Source: Paenibacillus whitsoniae
GTDB taxonomy: Bacteria; Bacillota; Bacilli; Paenibacillales; NBRC-103111
Length of the DNA stretch: 64,000 bases
Assembly: GCF_003955665.1 (NCBI RefSeq)
Contig: NZ_RXHU01000085.1
Location: 1 to 64,000 of the forward strand
Direction of reading: 5' to 3'
Under the pieces are notes generated by a model that worked only from the letters and a program-made list of their open reading frames with translations, was not told where the DNA came from and made no database searches. The translations under genes were made by a program, and so were the position numbers. Shown here one piece after another: positions 18,802 through 29,000 of the stretch (the stretch's first letter is position 1; every line of letters starts with the position of its first letter).

Positions 18802-19065
18802 TTAGATCACAACTGCCACTTCGAGAACTTCAACCAGTCTCCAAGATTTCTCTTTGGACAACGGTCTTGTTTCAGCGATTTTTACGGTGTCGCCGATTTT
18901 AGCTTGGTTGTTCTCGTCATGCGCTTTGAACTTTTTCGTATATTTGATTCTCTTGTGATAGAGATCATGTTTTTTGTAAGTTTCAACAGCAACAACGATG
19001 GTTTTATCCATTTTATCGCTGACAACTTTACCGATCAGAACCTTACGATCATTACGTTCAGCCAT
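18802..19065 (-). CDS. rpsQ: 30S ribosomal protein S17
   Basis: 87 aa OB-fold. '[20 protein letters not shown]' and '[20 protein letters not shown]'. Primary 16S-binding protein; in its usual place between rpmC and rplN. Confidence 0.98.
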   Translation of the reverse strand: MAERNDRKVLIGKVVSDKMDKTIVVAVETYKKHDLYHKRIKYTKKFKAHDENNQAKIGDTVKIAETRPLSKEKSWRLVEVLEVAVVI

Positions 19066-19099
19066 GTAAGGAATCCTCCCTTCTAATATGGTTAGCTAA

Positions 19100-19297
19100 T
19101 TAGCCAATCCCCAATTCTCTTTCACGCAAAATAGTCTTGGCACGAGCGATCTCTTTACGCAAGTCACGAATTTGAGTCGGGTTGTCCAACTGACCAGTAG
19201 CTAATTGAAAACGGAGGTTGAAGAGTTCTTCTTTAAAACCATTAACTTTTTGCTCAATTTCAGCAGTGGTTAAGTTCCGGAATTCACTACCCTTCAT
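19100..19297 (-). CDS. rpmC: 50S ribosomal protein L29
   Basis: 65 aa, two-helix hairpin protein: '[20 protein letters not shown]' is the L29 signature. The ATG at 19297 lies inside the end of rplP (11-nt overlap) and is preceded by GGTG; a GTG at 19306 would add three residues but has no spaced RBS. L29 lies by the peptide exit tunnel, where trigger factor and SRP dock. Confidence 0.96.
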   Translation of the reverse strand: MKGSEFRNLTTAEIEQKVNGFKEELFNLRFQLATGQLDNPTQIRDLRKEIARAKTILRERELGIG

Positions 19298-19721
19298 TTG
19301 CTTCACCGCCTACTTCTTCTCTTTTCACGAACTTCGTTTTGATTGGAAGCTTGTGAGCAGCAAGACGCATTGCTTCGCGAGCAACTTCTTCGCTGACACC
19401 AGCAAGTTCAAACAAAATTTTGCCCGGTTTAACTACGGAAACCCATTTCTCTACGCTACCTTTACCGCTACCCATACGAACCTCAAGAGGTTTTTGCGTA
19501 ATAGGTTTAGCAGGGAAGATTTTGATCCATACTTTACCGCCACGTTTGATGTAACGTGTCATCGCGATACGAGCTGCTTCGATTTGACGGTTGGTTACCC
19601 AAGCCGGTTCAGTTGCCTGCAAACCGAATTCGCCAAAAGCCACTTCTGTGCCGCCTTTAGCGCGCCCTTTCATGTTACCACGGTGTTCTTTACGGTGCTT
19701 TACACGTTTAGGTACTAACAT
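19287..19721 (-). CDS. rplP: 50S ribosomal protein L16
   Basis: 144 aa. '[20 protein letters not shown]', '[20 protein letters not shown]' and '[20 protein letters not shown]'. Near the A site and the peptidyl-transferase centre. Its last codons overlap the rpmC start. Confidence 0.98.
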   Translation of the reverse strand: MLVPKRVKHRKEHRGNMKGRAKGGTEVAFGEFGLQATEPAWVTNRQIEAARIAMTRYIKRGGKVWIKIFPAKPITQKPLEVRMGSGKGSVEKWVSVVKPGKILFELAGVSEEVAREAMRLAAHKLPIKTKFVKREEVGGEANEG

Positions 19722-19724
19722 GAT

Positions 19725-20387
19725 TTAGTTTCCTCCTTCCGGCTGAGCCTTTTTCTTAGCTGTCGGAAGCACTTCTCCACGATAGATCCATACTTTCACA
19801 CCAATACGTCCGTACGTAGTGTGTGCTTCTGCTGTACCGTAGTCGATATCTGCACGAAGCGTATGAAGTGGAACCGTTCCTTCGCTATATCCTTCCGTAC
19901 GAGCGATCTCAGCGCCGCCAAGACGTCCGCTAGTTGCGATTTTAATACCTTTTGCTCCGGATCTCATCGTTCTTTGCATAGCTTGCTTCATCGCACGGCG
20001 GAAAGATACGCGGCGCTCAAGTTGAAGAGCTACGGACTCAGCTACGAGGATAGCATCCAGATCAGGGCTTTTAATTTCGGAAATGTTGATATGGACTTTC
20101 TTGTTCGACATTGCAGCGATGTAGTTACGAATAACTTCAACTTCCGCTCCGCCTTTACCAATAACCATACCAGGTTTAGCAGTATGAATCGTTACGTTCA
20201 CACGGTTAGCCGCGCGCTCGATATCGATGTGGGAAACTGCCGAATCTTTAAGTTTATTTTTTAAGTATTCGCGGATTTTGACGTCTTCAAGCAGCAGAGT
20301 TCCGAAATCTTTTTCTGCGAACCATTTGGACTCCCAATCACGAATGACACCAATTCTAAAACCTACCGGGTTTACCTTCTGACCCAC
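19725..20387 (-). CDS. rpsC: 30S ribosomal protein S3
   Basis: 220 aa. KH domain with GxxG '[18 protein letters not shown]' and C-terminal '[20 protein letters not shown]'. Forms part of the mRNA entry tunnel. Ends 3 nt before rplP. Confidence 0.98.
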   Translation of the reverse strand: MGQKVNPVGFRIGVIRDWESKWFAEKDFGTLLLEDVKIREYLKNKLKDSAVSHIDIERAANRVNVTIHTAKPGMVIGKGGAEVEVIRNYIAAMSNKKVHINISEIKSPDLDAILVAESVALQLERRVSFRRAMKQAMQRTMRSGAKGIKIATSGRLGGAEIARTEGYSEGTVPLHTLRADIDYGTAEAHTTYGRIGVKVWIYRGEVLPTAKKKAQPEGGN

Positions 20388-20400
20388 ACGTTATCCCTCC

Positions 20401-20733
20401 TTATTTCTCAGATACCACGATTGTAATGTGGCTTGTGCGTTTTCTGATCGCGCTAGCGCGGCCCATTGCACGTTGATGGAATCTTTTCATTGTCGGCCCT
20501 TGGTTGACGAAAGTCTCGGACACAACAAGGTTATTTGGATCTAGCGAATAGTTATGCTCTGCATTGGCAATTGCGGAGTTCAAGAGTTTCTCCAGAATAG
20601 GAGAAGCTGCTTTCGGTGTATGACGCAGAATCGCGATCGCTTCACCTACCGCTTTTCCCCGAATCAAGTCTACAACTAACTTTGCTTTACGAGGAGCAAT
20701 CCGAGCGTGGTTCAATACTGCTTTAGCTTGCAT
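20401..20733 (-). CDS. rplV: 50S ribosomal protein L22
   Basis: 110 aa. '[20 protein letters not shown]', and the exit-tunnel beta-hairpin '[19 protein letters not shown]'. Loop residues associated with macrolide resistance show no insertion or deletion. Confidence 0.98.
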   Translation of the reverse strand: MQAKAVLNHARIAPRKAKLVVDLIRGKAVGEAIAILRHTPKAASPILEKLLNSAIANAEHNYSLDPNNLVVSETFVNQGPTMKRFHQRAMGRASAIRKRTSHITIVVSEK

Positions 20734-20758
20734 GGTAGTACCTCCTCTCGGTTAAAAA

Positions 20759-21037
20759 TTAACGTTTTCCGGTTTTCTTATCGTCATCGTGACCTTTGTA
20801 CGTACGTGTTGGAGCAAACTCACCGAGCTTATGTCCAACCATATCTTCCGTTACGTAAACTGGCACGTGTTTTCTTCCGTCATAAACTCCGAAAGTGTGA
20901 CCAACGAATTGCGGGTAGATTGTAGAACGACGGGACCACGTTTTAACAACAACTTTCTTGTTAGAACTGTTCAAGTCTTCTACTTTTTTCAGTAAGTGTC
21001 CATCAATAAAAGGACCTTTCTTTAAGCTGCGACCCAT
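20759..21037 (-). CDS. rpsS: 30S ribosomal protein S19
   Basis: 92 aa. '[20 protein letters not shown]' and '[20 protein letters not shown]' with '[14 protein letters not shown]'. Head protein pairing with S13. Canonical length. Confidence 0.98.
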   Translation of the reverse strand: MGRSLKKGPFIDGHLLKKVEDLNSSNKKVVVKTWSRRSTIYPQFVGHTFGVYDGRKHVPVYVTEDMVGHKLGEFAPTRTYKGHDDDKKTGKR

Positions 21038-21085
21038 GGGTGTTCCTCCCTTCTTTGAACCTCAAGAGAATTCATATGACCGTTA

Positions 21086-21916
21086 TTACTTCGTACGGCG
21101 ACGTACAATGTATTTATCGGAAGCTTTGCCTTTTTTACGCGTTTTGTAACCAAGAGTCGGTTTGCCCCATGGAGACATAGGAGATTTACGACCGATTGGA
21201 GCGCGGCCTTCACCACCACCGTGTGGGTGATCATTCGGGTTCATGACGACACCACGAACTTGTGGACGATTGCCTTTCCAACGATTACGTCCTGCTTTAC
21301 CGATTTTCACGAGCTCGTGATCTTCGTTACCAACAGAACCGATTGTAGCGCGGCAAACTTTCAGCACTTTACGAACTTCACCGGAAGAAAGACGGATTGT
21401 TACGTAAGTTTCTTCTTTACCGAGCAATTGAGCTTCTGTACCTGCAGCACGAACCAATTGTCCGCCTTTACCAGGTTTCAACTCGATGTTGTGGATAACT
21501 GTACCCACTGGGATGTTTTCCAAAGGAAGAGCGTTACCGATTTTGATGTCTGCATCCGATCCGGATACGATACGATCGTCAACTTTCAAACCTTTAGGCG
21601 CGATGATGTATCTTTTCTCACCATCAGCATAGTGAATCAATGCGATGTTAGCGGAACGGTTAGGATCGTACTCGATTGTAGCAACGCGTCCTGGTATTCC
21701 ATCTTTCGTACGCTTGAAGTCAATGATACGATATTTACGCTTGTGGCCACCGCCGTGGTGACGAACCGTAATTTTACCTTGGTTGTTACGACCAGCTGTT
21801 TTGCTTAAAGGAGCAAGCAAAGATTTCTCCGGTGTTGATGTTGTGATTTCTTCGAAAGTAGAAACCGACATCGAACGTCTCGCTGGAGAGGTTGGTTTAT
21901 ATTTTTTTACTGGCAC
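21086..21916 (-). CDS. rplB: 50S ribosomal protein L2
   Basis: 276 aa. '[20 protein letters not shown]' and the catalytic-region signature '[20 protein letters not shown]', including the conserved His near the peptidyl-transferase centre. Full length. Confidence 0.98.
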   Translation of the reverse strand: MPVKKYKPTSPARRSMSVSTFEEITTSTPEKSLLAPLSKTAGRNNQGKITVRHHGGGHKRKYRIIDFKRTKDGIPGRVATIEYDPNRSANIALIHYADGEKRYIIAPKGLKVDDRIVSGSDADIKIGNALPLENIPVGTVIHNIELKPGKGGQLVRAAGTEAQLLGKEETYVTIRLSSGEVRKVLKVCRATIGSVGNEDHELVKIGKAGRNRWKGNRPQVRGVVMNPNDHPHGGGEGRAPIGRKSPMSPWGKPTLGYKTRKKGKASDKYIVRRRTK

Positions 21917-21947
21917 TCGGATTCCCTCCTTACTTCAAAAATGTGTT

Positions 21948-22238
21948 TTATACCGTTTCAAAGAATTCCAGTTCTTTGCTGTCCGCGCTCAGGGACACGA
22001 TTGCTTTCTTCCATTCGGAAGTGTAGCCAAAGTGACGACCGTAACGTTTAGGCTTAGCCGGCATTCTGAGTGTGTTTACATTTGTAACTTTCACTTTGAA
22101 GATTGCTTCGATTGCTTGTTTGATTTCTGTTTTGTTAGCGCGAAGATCCACTTCGAAAACATACTTTTTGTTAACCATCAGGTCGCTTGTACGTTCAGTG
22201 ATGATCGGGCGCTTGATAATGTCGCGTGGATTTTTCAT
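21948..22238 (-). CDS. rplW: 50S ribosomal protein L23
   Basis: 96 aa. '[20 protein letters not shown]' and '[20 protein letters not shown]'. Exit-tunnel docking site for trigger factor/SRP. Overlaps rplD by 4 nt, so the two are probably coupled. Confidence 0.98.
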   Translation of the reverse strand: MKNPRDIIKRPIITERTSDLMVNKKYVFEVDLRANKTEIKQAIEAIFKVKVTNVNTLRMPAKPKRYGRHFGYTSEWKKAIVSLSADSKELEFFETV

Positions 22239-22861
22239 TGTGCAAGCACCTCCTCAACTTTCTGTACAGCTTCTTGCGTGATGATCAATTTGTCATGCAG
22301 CATGACATCAAGAACATTCACACCATCAGCAGCAACGAATTTCACACCTGGGATGTTGCGAGCGGACAAAGCAACGTTAGAGTCGCTATCTACGCCTACA
22401 ACCAATACTTTGCGATCAACTTTCAGGTTGTTCAGAATGGCAACGAATTCTTTCGTTTTCGGAGCATTCAATTGAAGCTGATCCAGAACGATCAGGTTGT
22501 TATCGATCACTTTCGAGGACAACGCGGATTTAATCGCTAAGCGACGTACTTTTCTTGGCAATTTAAAACCATAGCTGCGCGGAGTCGGCCCGAATACAGT
22601 ACCGCCGCCTTTCCATTGCGGAGCGCGAATGGAACCTTGACGAGCACGGCCAGTTCCTTTTTGTTTCCAAGGTTTACGGCCACCGCCGCGAACTTCAGAA
22701 CGACCTTTAGTTTTATGAGTACCTTGACGCACAGCTGCTTGTTGCAGAAGAACTGCTTCATGCATCGCGTGAACGTGAGGTTCGATTCCGAAAACAACGT
22801 CAGACAGTTCAACTTCCCCTACCTGAGCACCTGTTACATTATATAAAGCTACTTTTGGCAT
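22235..22861 (-). CDS. rplD: 50S ribosomal protein L4
   Basis: 208 aa. '[20 protein letters not shown]' and '[20 protein letters not shown]' form the extended loop lining the exit tunnel. In E. coli L4 represses the S10 operon; whether it does here is unknown. Confidence 0.98.
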   Translation of the reverse strand: MPKVALYNVTGAQVGEVELSDVVFGIEPHVHAMHEAVLLQQAAVRQGTHKTKGRSEVRGGGRKPWKQKGTGRARQGSIRAPQWKGGGTVFGPTPRSYGFKLPRKVRRLAIKSALSSKVIDNNLIVLDQLQLNAPKTKEFVAILNNLKVDRKVLVVGVDSDSNVALSARNIPGVKFVAADGVNVLDVMLHDKLIITQEAVQKVEEVLAQ

Positions 22862-22877
22862 CTGTCTTCCTCCTTCC

Positions 22878-23501
22878 TTACTTTTTAACAGCAGATTTCA
22901 CGCTAACATAGCTGTTTTTAGGACCAGGAATGGAACCTTTAACGAGCAATACGTTACGTTCAGCATCTACTTTAAGAATTTGAAGATTTTGCAATGTTAC
23001 TGTTTCGTTACCCATTTGACCTGGCAGGTTTTTACCTTTAGGTACGCGGTTCGCTTGAATGGAACCCATCGAACCTGGTCCGCGGTGATAGCGGGAACCG
23101 TGCGCCATAGGGCCTGTGGATTGATTATGTCTCTTGATGTTACCTTGGAACCCTTTACCTTTGGAAGTACCCGTTACATCAACGAATTCGCCCTCTGCGA
23201 ACAGATCTGCCTTCAGTTCTTGACCCACTTCATAGTCACCCAACTGAATGCCACGAATTTCCTTAACGTAGCGCTTAGGCGTTGCCCCTGCTTTTTTCGC
23301 ATGGCCAAGCTCCGGTTTGTTGGTTCTGCTAGCTTTAACGTCCTCGAAACCGATTTGGATCGACTCATAACCGTCGTTATCCACATCTTTCTTTTGCAAA
23401 ACCACACATGGTCCTGCTTGAATGACTGTTACTGGAACTACGTTACCTTCCGCAGTAAACATTTGTGTCATCCCAAGTTTTTTTCCTAAGATACCTTTCA
23501 T
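22878..23501 (-). CDS. rplC: 50S ribosomal protein L3
   Basis: 207 aa. '[20 protein letters not shown]' and '[20 protein letters not shown]', with '[20 protein letters not shown]' in the loop reaching the peptidyl-transferase centre. ATG 23501 has AGAGGTG about six bases upstream; the GTG three codons earlier is inside that site. Confidence 0.98.
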   Translation of the reverse strand: MKGILGKKLGMTQMFTAEGNVVPVTVIQAGPCVVLQKKDVDNDGYESIQIGFEDVKASRTNKPELGHAKKAGATPKRYVKEIRGIQLGDYEVGQELKADLFAEGEFVDVTGTSKGKGFQGNIKRHNQSTGPMAHGSRYHRGPGSMGSIQANRVPKGKNLPGQMGNETVTLQNLQILKVDAERNVLLVKGSIPGPKNSYVSVKSAVKK

Positions 23502-23547
23502 CGTTGACACCTCTTTTCCTTCCTAAACATTCGTTTCTATAATAGTT

Positions 23548-23856
<309 letters not shown>

Positions 23857-23995
23857 TTAAAGTCCCTCCTTCTATCGCCCAATTTAGTATCGGACATACT
23901 CCGCGAAAATTCTCCAACCACCTAACCCATGGCAAAGGGTCCGGGTGTGTCGGCAACCTTTCGCATCATCGCAACGTCACAGACCAACGTTTTAT

Positions 23996-24024
23996 ATTAT
24001 ATAAAAAATAAATACGAATAGCAA
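23996..24024 (-). promoter_or_regulatory. S10 operon promoter
   Basis: TTGCTA (24019-24024), 17-nt spacer, perfect TATAAT (23996-24001) on the minus strand in an A/T-rich setting, giving a leader of about 130 nt to rpsJ. The 309-nt gap 23857-24165 contains no gene; the leader has GC-rich segments (CACACCCGGACCC..GGGTTAGGTGG) that could fold, but no leader family is recognised. A second TATAAT at about 24119-24124 has no matching -35. Confidence 0.75.
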
Positions 24025-24165
24025 GCAAAATCTTAGGCATATACCATCTTTTTTAAACATAGCACCCTTGCCGCTCATTACCTACTATCATCCCATCGCT
24101 CATCGGCACAATAACCTGATTATAATAGAAGAAACACGCCATCTCCAGTGCAATCTCTTTCCAAA

Positions 24166-25887
24166 TCAATCGGCTATTCGCTGCTCTTGGAGCAAGTTCA
24201 GTTGTGTTGCTGCAGCCACTGCTTTGACGCGGTTATTCACTTGAAGCTTTGCAAATAGATTGCGCATATGCACCTTAACGGTCCCTGCAGACATGATGAG
24301 GCGATCAGCGATCTCTTTATTGGACATACCTGCCGCCATGAACTGCAGTACCTCCCGCTCCCGCTCCGTTAACGCCGCGGCAGGTATCAAGTCCTTCAAA
24401 GGCTGAGGCGCACTATAATAACCGATTAGCTTAAGCACATAGCTGATCTGCGAGGAGAGCATTTGGAGAACGCCTAGCCGATCGGCGGAAAAGACATAGG
24501 GAGCATAGTTGTTCTCGAGATAAAGAATCCCCTGCAAATCGCCTTGTGCGAAAACAGGCAAGCCTAGAATCGATTGCGGCTGATTGGCAAGCACATAAGG
24601 ATCGTCCGCATATAGGCCAACACGCGATGCTTGATCAAGAATCACATAGGTACGCTTCAATGCGACGTAAGTGATCAGGTTTTGACAGACCTCTGTGCAG
24701 TTAGCCAGCGGCATCCCGAACGAACCCGTCGCTTGCGCATTACGGGCATCTGCAATATGCTCCACGATCAGCTCCTGCCCACGCAAGCTCACAAAGCATC
24801 CACGCTCCGCGCCCGCCGCTTCAATCGTAATCTGCATCAATTTGTGCAGGAGATGGTACGAATCCTTTTCTTCCGCAAATGCTTGAGAAGCCCGCATCAC
24901 CGCGGCCAGCTCCAGGACATTCGCATAGCCTCCAGTCGACGATTCAACTTCGTGTCTTTGCTGTACATGAACTGTCTGGTTCACAGGCGATCCCGAAACA
25001 ACATCGAGCATCAGCGGCGCATCCAAAGTTCCGATATCAAAGTGTTCGCAAACACCGTTTTGTTCCCAACTTTGCAGACATCTTTCCAGATCAGCACGAA
25101 GCCCATAAGCGCTTTGGTACCTGCGATCTGTGGTCTTCTCTAGAAGCTTCAAAATTATTTCTTCTATTATATATGGTATTTCTCCACGCAACTCCGAGGG
25201 GTGAATTGGCCTTCTAGCCAGATGCGCATGAGCCCATTCCAGAGGGTCCTTCGCTTCAAAAGGCAAGCGTCCGGTCAACGCTTCATAGAGCGTAACGCCA
25301 AGCGAATATAGATCGCTGCTTCCTTCGATCATTCGGTTGAGAAGGCCTGTCCGTTCCGGGGCCATGTAAGGCGGCGCGCCTTCAATAAGCGGCATGCTCC
25401 GTCCGGGACTGCCATCTGGTACGTGAAGAACGGCGTGCCCCAGACCCGTTAGGTGAACCCGCAGTGCGCTCGGGACAACAACAATCGTGTCAGGCCGGAT
25501 GTTCATGTGCACAACGTTTGCCTTGTGAAGCTGCTCGAGTACCCGCGCAATTTGGATGGAAATACGCAGAAACACCGGAATGTCGAGCGGGCCGGAACGT
25601 GTAAAGTGGCGCAGCGTCAGCCCATGAACCCACTCGCTGGCGAGAATTAAGCCATTACCCTGACGCAACAAGGCAAGGGGTTTAATAATCCCCGGAATCG
25701 TGACGCTGCCGGCGATTTCATATTCATTAATGAGTTTAGCGTTCTCTATAATAGCGCGATGGCTTTCCTTGACGATTTTCAGCAAAACCTCACGCTTCAA
25801 TTCATCGGAAGTTGCATGGCATACGACGATCGTTGCATCTTCAAAAATAACCTGATTAATGTGATATCCCGTTACATTCAGCATCAT
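24166..25887 (-). CDS. Pseudokinase-GAF-LuxR HTH regulator
   Basis: A 573-aa soluble protein. Residues about 5-270 form a Ser/Thr-kinase-like domain: Lys37 in 'REVLLKIVKE', 'YMAPERTGLLNR' (APE region) and 'SSDLYSLGVTLYEALTGRLP' are kept, but the catalytic HRD is H127-M-N and the DFG is T-G148-L-G, so both catalytic aspartates are lost. About 325-475 is a GAF domain ('AAGAERGCFVSL', 'LGLPVFAQGDLQGILYLEN'). About 507-565 is a LuxR/NarL HTH ('LTEREREVLQFMAAGMSNKE', 'GTVKVHMRNLFAKLQVNNRV'). The kinase part resembles the N-terminus of large multidomain kinase/AAA/GAF/histidine-kinase proteins, but there is no AAA or histidine-kinase module. Likely a ligand-sensing transcription factor for the adjacent surface genes (inference). 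ATG 25884 is an equally good start (AAGGAG). Confidence 0.85.
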   Translation of the reverse strand: MMLNVTGYHINQVIFEDATIVVCHATSDELKREVLLKIVKESHRAIIENAKLINEYEIAGSVTIPGIIKPLALLRQGNGLILASEWVHGLTLRHFTRSGPLDIPVFLRISIQIARVLEQLHKANVVHMNIRPDTIVVVPSALRVHLTGLGHAVLHVPDGSPGRSMPLIEGAPPYMAPERTGLLNRMIEGSSDLYSLGVTLYEALTGRLPFEAKDPLEWAHAHLARRPIHPSELRGEIPYIIEEIILKLLEKTTDRRYQSAYGLRADLERCLQSWEQNGVCEHFDIGTLDAPLMLDVVSGSPVNQTVHVQQRHEVESSTGGYANVLELAAVMRASQAFAEEKDSYHLLHKLMQITIEAAGAERGCFVSLRGQELIVEHIADARNAQATGSFGMPLANCTEVCQNLITYVALKRTYVILDQASRVGLYADDPYVLANQPQSILGLPVFAQGDLQGILYLENNYAPYVFSADRLGVLQMLSSQISYVLKLIGYYSAPQPLKDLIPAAALTEREREVLQFMAAGMSNKEIADRLIMSAGTVKVHMRNLFAKLQVNNRVKAVAAATQLNLLQEQRIAD

Positions 25888-25986
25888 GCGGCTCCTTGTA
25901 TGTAATGGTTAGATATCTGTATCGTACCATATTCAAGGCAGTCCGTCTTTGTATCTCGCTTAATTTCAACGTTTCATAATATAACA

Positions 25987-26028
25987 AATAAGCCTTATCC
26001 CGGTATAACACCAAAGATAAGGCTTATT
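25987..26028 (-). terminator. Terminator after the SLH giant gene
   Basis: A perfect 13-bp stem AATAAGCCTTATC (25987-25999) / GATAAGGCTTATT (26016-26028), six bases downstream of the SLH gene stop. It separates that gene from the regulator gene 100 nt further on, which therefore probably has its own promoter; I see no convincing one in 25888-25986. Confidence 0.8.
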
Positions 26029-26033
26029 CACGA

Positions 26034-29000
26034 TTAGTGTGATAACACCGTTAGCATACGGCTAATCATGGCTGCTGCCTCTTCACGCGTAATGTAAGCA
26101 TCCGGGCGGAGCGTGCCATCCGGATATCCGCTTAGGATTCCGCTTTGAGTGAGCCGCGGCACATAGGCCATCGCCCAGTCTGGGATCGTCGCGGCATCCT
26201 TGAAGTTAACATCAACAGCTGCTGAAATAGTACCAGGCGACGATGCTAGCATCCGACCGATTATGGCCATGGCTTCAGCACGCGTAATGGCGGCTGCTGG
26301 CTGAAGATACAAGCCATCGGCTTGCGAGGAACCCCCCAGCCATTGCTTCGCCAGTGCCGATACGATATATGGTTCAGCCCATAAGCTGACCGTGTTGTGG
26401 TCGGCAAAGCGCTCGAGCATCCCCGCTCCCTCTGCAGCATCACTAGCTGGGCCCCCTTCTCGGGCACCTACTGCGATCTTGGCAAACTCTTGGCGGGTAA
26501 TCAAGCGCTCCGGCTCAAAGACCGGAATTCCTTCCCGCTCCGAACCGTTGATCGCCCCTAGAGATGCTAGCTGATACACGTAATCCTTTGACCAGCGGCT
26601 GTGCATGTCTTCGAAATCAGGCAGCGCCGTATTGACGAGTAGTGCATATTTGCTAAAATGCGGTAGGGCAGCCGTCATCGTACCTGCAACAGGGTTGAAC
26701 GTCCCTCCGATGTATTCCCAACGATGCGCGACTTCATTATACCAGTAAATTGCCGCGCGATTAGGATCAGGGATTTCCTCCAGGTTAAAGCGAATGGTCA
26801 GTTCGGCTGGCTGCCCTAAGGTGAGGGGATTGTCCCATTTCAGCTCGTACAGATCGCCAATCACCTGAATGCCGTTCGATTCGAAGGCATTCGGATCCGT
26901 CATGACACCAGCCGCAATATTGGCCTCCCTCGGCAGATCTTGCGCAGGAATGCGCAGAGCGGCACGGTTACCGATCGGTAATATCGTTTCATGATTCGGC
27001 TTTACTGTGACGGAGCCAACATATTTAGCACCTTGCTCGCGCTCGATCAATTGTTTGAGCAGATTCAGCAAGGTATGATCGATAAGCGCATCTCGATCGG
27101 TAGCACTCAGACTTGGTGAAGACTCCTGATTGTCCGTCACCGGAGGCGGCACATACCAGTCCTCATAGCTAGTATCCGGTTGATTCGGCGGATCTCCCGT
27201 CACCTTGACGATCAGCGTATCTTCAAAAGCGTAATCTTCCGACACGCTGTAAGAAGCCTTCACCACGATGTCGCCTTCATAATTGGCGGAGAGCTCCCCG
27301 TTATCCGAAACGGAACCTTGCGTATCACCGTGGAGGATCTCCCATTTCACCAGTTCCGGATTAACCAAGGTCTTGACGCCTTTTGCATCCGTTGCCACAA
27401 GCTCCAGCACTTGCTTACTACCCGCTGCCAAGTTCAACTCCGTTTCCGGGTCCGCGGCAGCCAAAGCACCCGGATCACCTGATGCCGCCGCGCTGATCTC
27501 AACACTCACGAGCCCATCCAATTCGGTATTCCCCATTTCGGTCTCGTACATGGTCTGATTACCCGCGTCATCTGTCGCGGTGACCACAACTGTTTTCATG
27601 AGCTTCCCGTCTAGTGGCAGCGCATGCTCAAAGCTGCCATCCGCTTCAACAGCAATAGGCTGTCCCTCAATCGTAAGACGGCTGCCAGGTTCTGCCGCTC
27701 CCTTCACCATGACAGTTCCATTCACGGAAACGGCACCAAGACGCTCAACCTTGAGATCGGGCGGTACCGTATCCGCCATGATGCGTATACCGCTCTGCGT
27801 CGTATCTCCAGCTTGATTCTTCGAGAACAGGGCAATTTGATTAGTCCCCTCTTGCAGCTCTATCTCCCGCTGCCAGTCGCTGCCCTCAAGTGTGCCGATC
27901 TCTTTGTCATTCACGCGCAGGACGGTGGATACCGCTTGGTCCGCGTGGAAAGCTAAGGAGAACGAAGACTCTTTCGTTACATACGTTTCCTGCGAAGCAT
28001 CACCAAATCGATTCGTTATCGGTTGATGATTCAATTGCAGCGGCGTCAGTTCAATCGAGGCCGGCGCAGGCACCGGAACATACACCGGAGCGGATATGGT
28101 CGGCGCACTGTACACTTTTCCGCCGTTTACCTGCTTATAAGAGCCTATGGAAACCTTATAAGAGGCACCCGGAACAAGTCCAGCTTTTGCGCCAGAAGCA
28201 TCCTGAATCATGCCGCCTACGGTACTTGTCAGCTTATCCCCCGCCAGATCGATTGTGCCTAGCCCTGGAATCGGCCCCCCCTGTTCATCGAGCAGCTGCA
28301 GCGTGTAGCCGTCAACTGCCTGAGGCGTTTCCCAATTTACTTGCAGGAATCCATTTCCCGCAGGTACCAAACGTACGTTCGATGGCCTGTCGGGCTGATC
28401 GTGATTAACATAATGAATCGAAGCGGTGCTATACCGGCTATCCATATTCGTATCCTCACGGGAGAGAACCGCCTTGATGTAGTACTCGCCGCTTGCTGTC
28501 ATCTCAGGAAGCGTCACATCTGCTTGCCCGTTTGCTGCCGGTACATCTTTCATCAGTAAACGCCCAGGATCATCCGTGTTGTTCGAACTCAGAAATAACG
28601 ATACCTTTTCATCCGATACATGATCGCCTTCCCAGCTCACATGAACGCTATTCGCATCCGCCGCGTTAATCGCCTGAAGGTCCGTCAGAGACGCAGGTAC
28701 CGTTACATCCATCAGTGCCCAGGAAAGTGGCTGATCGGAGATTACCTGCCAATTCCCCGCGATGCTGCCGCCTTGCGGTTTTGGCACCGAAATATACACA
28801 TGCTTCTCCGGCAAGCCGGATTGCGAGTCCTCGGACGGAATTTCTTGCGTCATATAGTTACTGTCCAGAATAAGCGGATAGTCTGTGCCATCCGGTGCCT
28901 TCACTTGCAGATTCGGCAGCGTATCGCCTGTATAGGTAAGATCGAAAAGTGCGATTTCTTGATCAGCCGATACCGGAATGGGATAAGTCTGTGAAGCGGA

